From Hansschlegelia zhihuaiae (GTDB taxonomy: Bacteria; Pseudomonadota; Alphaproteobacteria; Rhizobiales; Methylopilaceae): 39,270 nt of DNA. A model generated the notes under the pieces. That model worked only from the letters and a program-made list of their open reading frames with translations. It did not search any database and had not been told where the DNA came from. Location: the NCBI RefSeq assembly GCF_004103825.1, contig NZ_RYFI01000003.1:145221-184490 (forward strand), read 5' to 3'. The translations under genes were made by a program, and so were the position numbers. This document shows, in pieces, positions 37,801 to 39,270 of the stretch. The number at the start of each line of letters is the position of its first letter. Position 1 is the stretch's first letter.

Positions 37801-38268
37801 GCGGTCGATCGGCCCCTCGGGACCGCCCGTCAGCGCCACGAGGCCGCCACGATGCCGTTCGAGCAGTTCGAGCCCGACATGCGGAGGACCCTCGCCCTCC
37901 CCGTCGAGGAAGGCGCGGCTCGAAAGCGCCATCAGGTTCCGATAGCCGAGCTCGTCGCGCGCCAGGAGCACGATCGCGGGCGGCCGCTCGTCCTTGGCCT
38001 GCCGCCCGGCGCGCTGCTCGCGATCCTGGAAATCGACCGCCAGCGTCAGCCCTGCGATCGGCTGCACGCCGGCGCCGGCGAGCTTCTCCGAGAACTCCAA
38101 CGCCCCGAATAGATTGTCGTCGGTGAGCGCGACCGCCGGAGCATGGTCGGCCTTCGCGAGCGCCGCGATGCGGGCGATGGTCAGCGCGCCCTCGAGCAGG
38201 GAGAAGGACGAGCGCACATTGAGGTGCACGAAGCCCGGATCGCTCTTCAGCCCGCTCGCCATGTCCAC
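34840..38268 (-). CDS. dnaE: DNA polymerase III subunit alpha (replicative DnaE1)
   Basis: 1142 aa. N-terminal PHP domain (FVHLNVRSSFSLLEGALTIA) in which both His of the metal HxH motif are replaced (Asn17, Arg19), so it has no expected nuclease activity. The polymerase domain has GPGRGSGAGSLVAWSLTITD, catalytic Asp411 and Asp413 in MPDFDIDFCQDRREEVI, and Asp567 in VKFDFLGLKTL. Then come FADYGFNKSHAAAYALVAYQ and a C-terminal OB-fold (RMGIVTLSDPTGHYEAVIFS). It is the replicative polymerase, not the error-prone DnaE2. The start is GTG at 38268 with GGAGG six nt upstream; an ATG two codons in lacks such spacing. The small SOS-box ORF lies 86 bp upstream on the same strand. Confidence 0.97.
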   Translation of the reverse strand: MDMASGLKSDPGFVHLNVRSSFSLLEGALTIARIAALAKADHAPAVALTDDNLFGALEFSEKLAGAGVQPIAGLTLAVDFQDREQRAGRQAKDERPPAIVLLARDELGYRNLMALSSRAFLDGEGEGPPHVGLELLERHRGGLVALTGGPEGPIDRALSEGADDVAAARLARLSALYGDAFYVELQRHNLPGERAVEGALLELAYARGLPIVATNGARFAERSDHEAHDALICLAEGRFLGETERRQMSPEHGFKTRAEMAALFADLPEALASTLEIARRSAYRPRTMKPILPRFTAGEDEAAELRRQALAGLEARLVSHGTAPGLEREVYDKRLEFELGVIEGMKFPGYFLIVSDFIKWAKAQGIPVGPGRGSGAGSLVAWSLTITDLDPLRFGLLFERFLNPERVSMPDFDIDFCQDRREEVIRYVQDRYGHDRVAQIITFGTLQARGVMRDVGRVLEMPYGQVDKLCKLVPQNPANPVTLKQAVVDEPKLAEARAADPTVGRMLDIALKLEGLYRHASTHAAGIVIGDRPLSELVPLYRDPRSDMPVTQFNMKWVEPAGLVKFDFLGLKTLTTLTTAVALLKRRGIELDLEKIPIDDAATFAMLSRGETVGVFQLESAGMRRALADMKPDRFEDIIALVALYRPGPMANIPTYCARKHGQEKPDYPHPKLEPILGETFGVIIYQEQVMQTAQSLAGYTLGEADMLRRAMGKKIRSEMDAQRERFVSGAVERGIGKSDASTIFDLLAKFADYGFNKSHAAAYALVAYQTAYLKANHPVEFMAASMTLDMGSTDKLAEFRQEAVRLGITVKPPCVNRSDVAFDVAEGEILYALAALKGVGGSAVEKLVAERRARPFADLADFARRLDSKALPKRALESLVQAGALDALVDDRARALASVEAVMAIASRTRDGEASGQNDFFGAAEEPIRPQPHEPWTAGERLKREYEAVGFFLSGHPLDDYGPLLERMRLRRYGEFAAAVKAGATGGRLAATVLSRQERKTKTGNRMGIVTLSDPTGHYEAVIFSEGLSQYRDLLEPNTPVIVSVSAALDGDEVRVRIESVEALDREAERRQKAVRVFMRSPEPFDALTRRLESGDGEVSVVMLLDAGTEVEIRLPGRYRVSPQVAGALKTVPGVLAVEAA

Positions 38269-38354
38269 GCCGTTCCTCCGCCCTGTTCCGCGACCTTAAG
38301 GGCGCCGCCCGCGATCCCGCGGCGCCTTCCTGGCGCGCTCCACAGGAAACAGCC

Positions 38355-38465
38355 TCAAACGTTCATCATCACGTCGGCCCAGAGCGACAGCGCGCCGACG
38401 AAAACCGCGACCGAGACGAGTTCGAGACAACCGCAGGCCCACGCCTTGATACGGGCGACATCCAT
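38355..38465 (-). CDS. predicted SOS-regulated small membrane protein, 36 aa
   Basis: 36 codons: MDVARIKAWACGCLELVSVA, then VFVGALSLWADVMMNV. A short basic N-terminus and a single hydrophobic segment (about residues 14-29) suggest an inner-membrane protein; two Cys (11 and 13) lie at its edge. The ATG at 38465 has GGAG six nt upstream (minus strand), which favours it over an in-frame ATG at 38477 that has no ribosome-binding site. The upstream promoter is overlapped by a perfect SOS box. I do not recognise the sequence. Caulobacter SidA, a 29-aa SOS-induced membrane inhibitor of cell division, has a similar architecture; homology is not claimed. The space from 38269 to 38589 holds no other gene. 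Confidence 0.62.
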   Translation of the reverse strand: MDVARIKAWACGCLELVSVAVFVGALSLWADVMMNV

Positions 38466-38490
38466 GATGATCTCCATATGAACCCGTTAT

Positions 38491-38527
38491 GTTCTTTTAA
38501 TGTTCTCCATGCCTAAAGGGCCGTCAA
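38491..38527 (-). promoter_or_regulatory. SOS-type promoter of the 36-aa ORF (GTTC-N7-GTTC)
   Basis: GTTC at 38491-38494 and 38502-38505 (plus strand) are spaced by 7 nt, the alphaproteobacterial LexA site. Read on the minus strand, TTGACG (38527-38522) and AACATT (38504-38499) are spaced by 17 nt and form a -35/-10 pair whose -10 lies inside the box. Transcription from about 38491 would give a 26-nt leader. A further GAAC at 38480-38483 lies 7 nt from the nearer half-site. Confidence 0.75.
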
Positions 38528-38589
38528 GCGGATTCTCCCCGCGCCGCGGTCTGCGGCTCCGGAAGGTGAAGAAAGTCTGAAACTTGGGC

Positions 38590-39270
38590 TCAGGCGTCGA
38601 CCAGCACGCCGTCGCGGAGCGTGATCCGCCGGTCGAGCGTCGCCGCGAGATCGAGATTGTGGGTCGCGACGATCGCCGCGAGGCCCGAGGCGCGCGCGAG
38701 CGTGGTCAGCGTCTGGAAGACATGCGCCGAGGTCGTCGGGTCGAGATTGCCGGTCGGCTCGTCGGCGAGCAGGAGCCTCGGGGCGTTGGCGACCGCGCGG
38801 GCGATGGCGACGCGCTGCTGCTCGCCGCCGGAGAGCTCGGCGGGCCTGTGCGACAGCCGCGCGCCGAGGCCGAGATAGGTGAGCAGCTCGGCCGCCCGTT
38901 CGCGGGCCTCGGCCTTGGCGAGGCCGCGGATGATCTGCGGCATCACGACATTCTCGAGCGCGGAGAATTCAGGCAAGAGATGGTGGAACTGGTAGACGAA
39001 GCCGACCCGGCCGCGCCGGATCGCAGTTCGGGCGTCGTCGCCGAGGCCGACGGTGGGCCGGCCGTCGAGCCAGACCTCGCCGCCGTCCGGTCGCTCCAGC
39101 AACCCGGCGACATGCAGCAGCGTCGACTTGCCGGCGCCCGAGGGCGCGATCAGCGCCACCACCTCGCCCGCCTCGACAGTCGCCGAGGCGCCGTTGAGGA
39201 CGTCGACCGAGGCGTCGCCCTGCCGGTAACGACGCACGACGTTGTCGAGCACGAGGAGCGGCGGGGGGGC
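38590..39270 (-). CDS. lolD: lipoprotein-releasing ABC transporter ATP-binding protein LolD, 5' end cut by window edge
   Basis: 227 codons to the edge of the window, in frame with no start inside, so the N-terminus is outside. Walker A is [17 protein letters not shown], the Q-loop region [20 protein letters not shown] is typical of LolD, the ABC signature is [16 protein letters not shown], and Walker B is [13 protein letters not shown], followed by the His switch VATHNLD. LolD energises LolC/LolE to extract outer-membrane lipoproteins from the inner membrane; BamE in this window would be a client. The lolC-like permease gene probably lies just beyond the edge. Confidence 0.93.
   Translation of the reverse strand, partial: APPPLLVLDNVVRRYRQGDASVDVLNGASATVEAGEVVALIAPSGAGKSTLLHVAGLLERPDGGEVWLDGRPTVGLGDDARTAIRRGRVGFVYQFHHLLPEFSALENVVMPQIIRGLAKAEARERAAELLTYLGLGARLSHRPAELSGGEQQRVAIARAVANAPRLLLADEPTGNLDPTTSAHVFQTLTTLARASGLAAIVATHNLDLAATLDRRITLRDGVLVDA

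Noticed and set aside
34801-38112. A 1103-codon open frame on the plus strand opposite dnaE
   Set aside because: It is the complement of a strongly biased GC-rich gene. Its translation is low-complexity Arg/Leu/Glu-rich text without any domain, whereas the minus strand encodes a complete DnaE.
38465-38477. ATG at 38477 as start of the small SOS ORF
   Set aside because: It lies too close to the predicted transcription start and has no ribosome-binding site, while the ATG at 38465 has GGAG at good spacing.

Overview
The window is high-G+C DNA with tightly packed genes, many GTG starts and 4-nt stop/start overlaps. Gene content and order (trpGDC-moaC-moeA-lexA; bamA-rseP-dxr-cdsA-uppS-frr-pyrH-tsf-rpsB-dnaE-lolD; a Cbp3-type chaperone beside bamE; the alphaproteobacterial SOS box) point to a chromosomal segment of an alphaproteobacterium of the order Hyphomicrobiales. 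A complete pqqABCDE cluster suggests PQQ-dependent dehydrogenases, as in methylotrophs. pqqC and pqqD are separate genes, unlike the pqqC/D fusion of Methylobacterium, so the source is probably another genus. I cannot name the species. I see no rRNA, tRNA, CRISPR array or mobile element.

Layout. 1-2589: a divergent pair of a cytochrome bc1 assembly chaperone (cut by the window edge) and a bamE lipoprotein gene, then a DsrE-like secreted protein, a DUF1489 protein and a DUF599 membrane protein. 2596-6265, minus: citramalate synthase (TTG start coupled to cysS), cysteinyl-tRNA synthetase and a hotdog-fold thioesterase, with an intrinsic terminator or attenuator upstream of cysS. 6534-9895, plus: pqqA, B, C, D, E. 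10008-16445, plus: a DUF2865 protein, trpG, trpD, trpC, two small membrane proteins, moaC, moeA. 16714-17415: lexA with an SOS box in its own promoter, convergent with and overlapping comEC. 19795-22728, plus: gltX and gltA. 22783-38268, minus: the envelope, isoprenoid and translation block read as dnaE, rpsB, tsf, pyrH, frr, uppS, cdsA, dxr, rseP, bamA, an lpxD-like gene and fabZ. 38355-39270, minus: a small SOS-box ORF and partial lolD.

How the genes fit together. PqqA is the peptide precursor. PqqE with PqqD cross-links its Glu and Tyr, PqqB hydroxylates, and PqqC performs the final oxidation to PQQ. TrpG, TrpD and TrpC are three tryptophan-pathway components, with trpE not adjacent. MoaC and MoeA make molybdenum cofactor. 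BamA, BamE and LolD serve outer-membrane biogenesis. Dxr, UppS and CdsA supply isoprenoid, undecaprenyl and CDP-diacylglycerol precursors. RpsB, Tsf, PyrH and Frr form the usual translation/UMP kinase cluster.

Two things stand out. First, the lipid A genes usually found between fabZ and gltA in this order (lpxA, lpxI, lpxB) are absent, and the remaining lpxD-like protein has Pro where the catalytic His belongs and lacks the end of the acyltransferase domain. This suggests loss or rerouting of lipid A synthesis in this lineage. Second, a 36-codon ORF with one membrane-spanning segment, just upstream of dnaE, has a promoter overlapped by a perfect GTTC-N7-GTTC box. It is a candidate undescribed SOS-induced small membrane protein, comparable in architecture to Caulobacter SidA.
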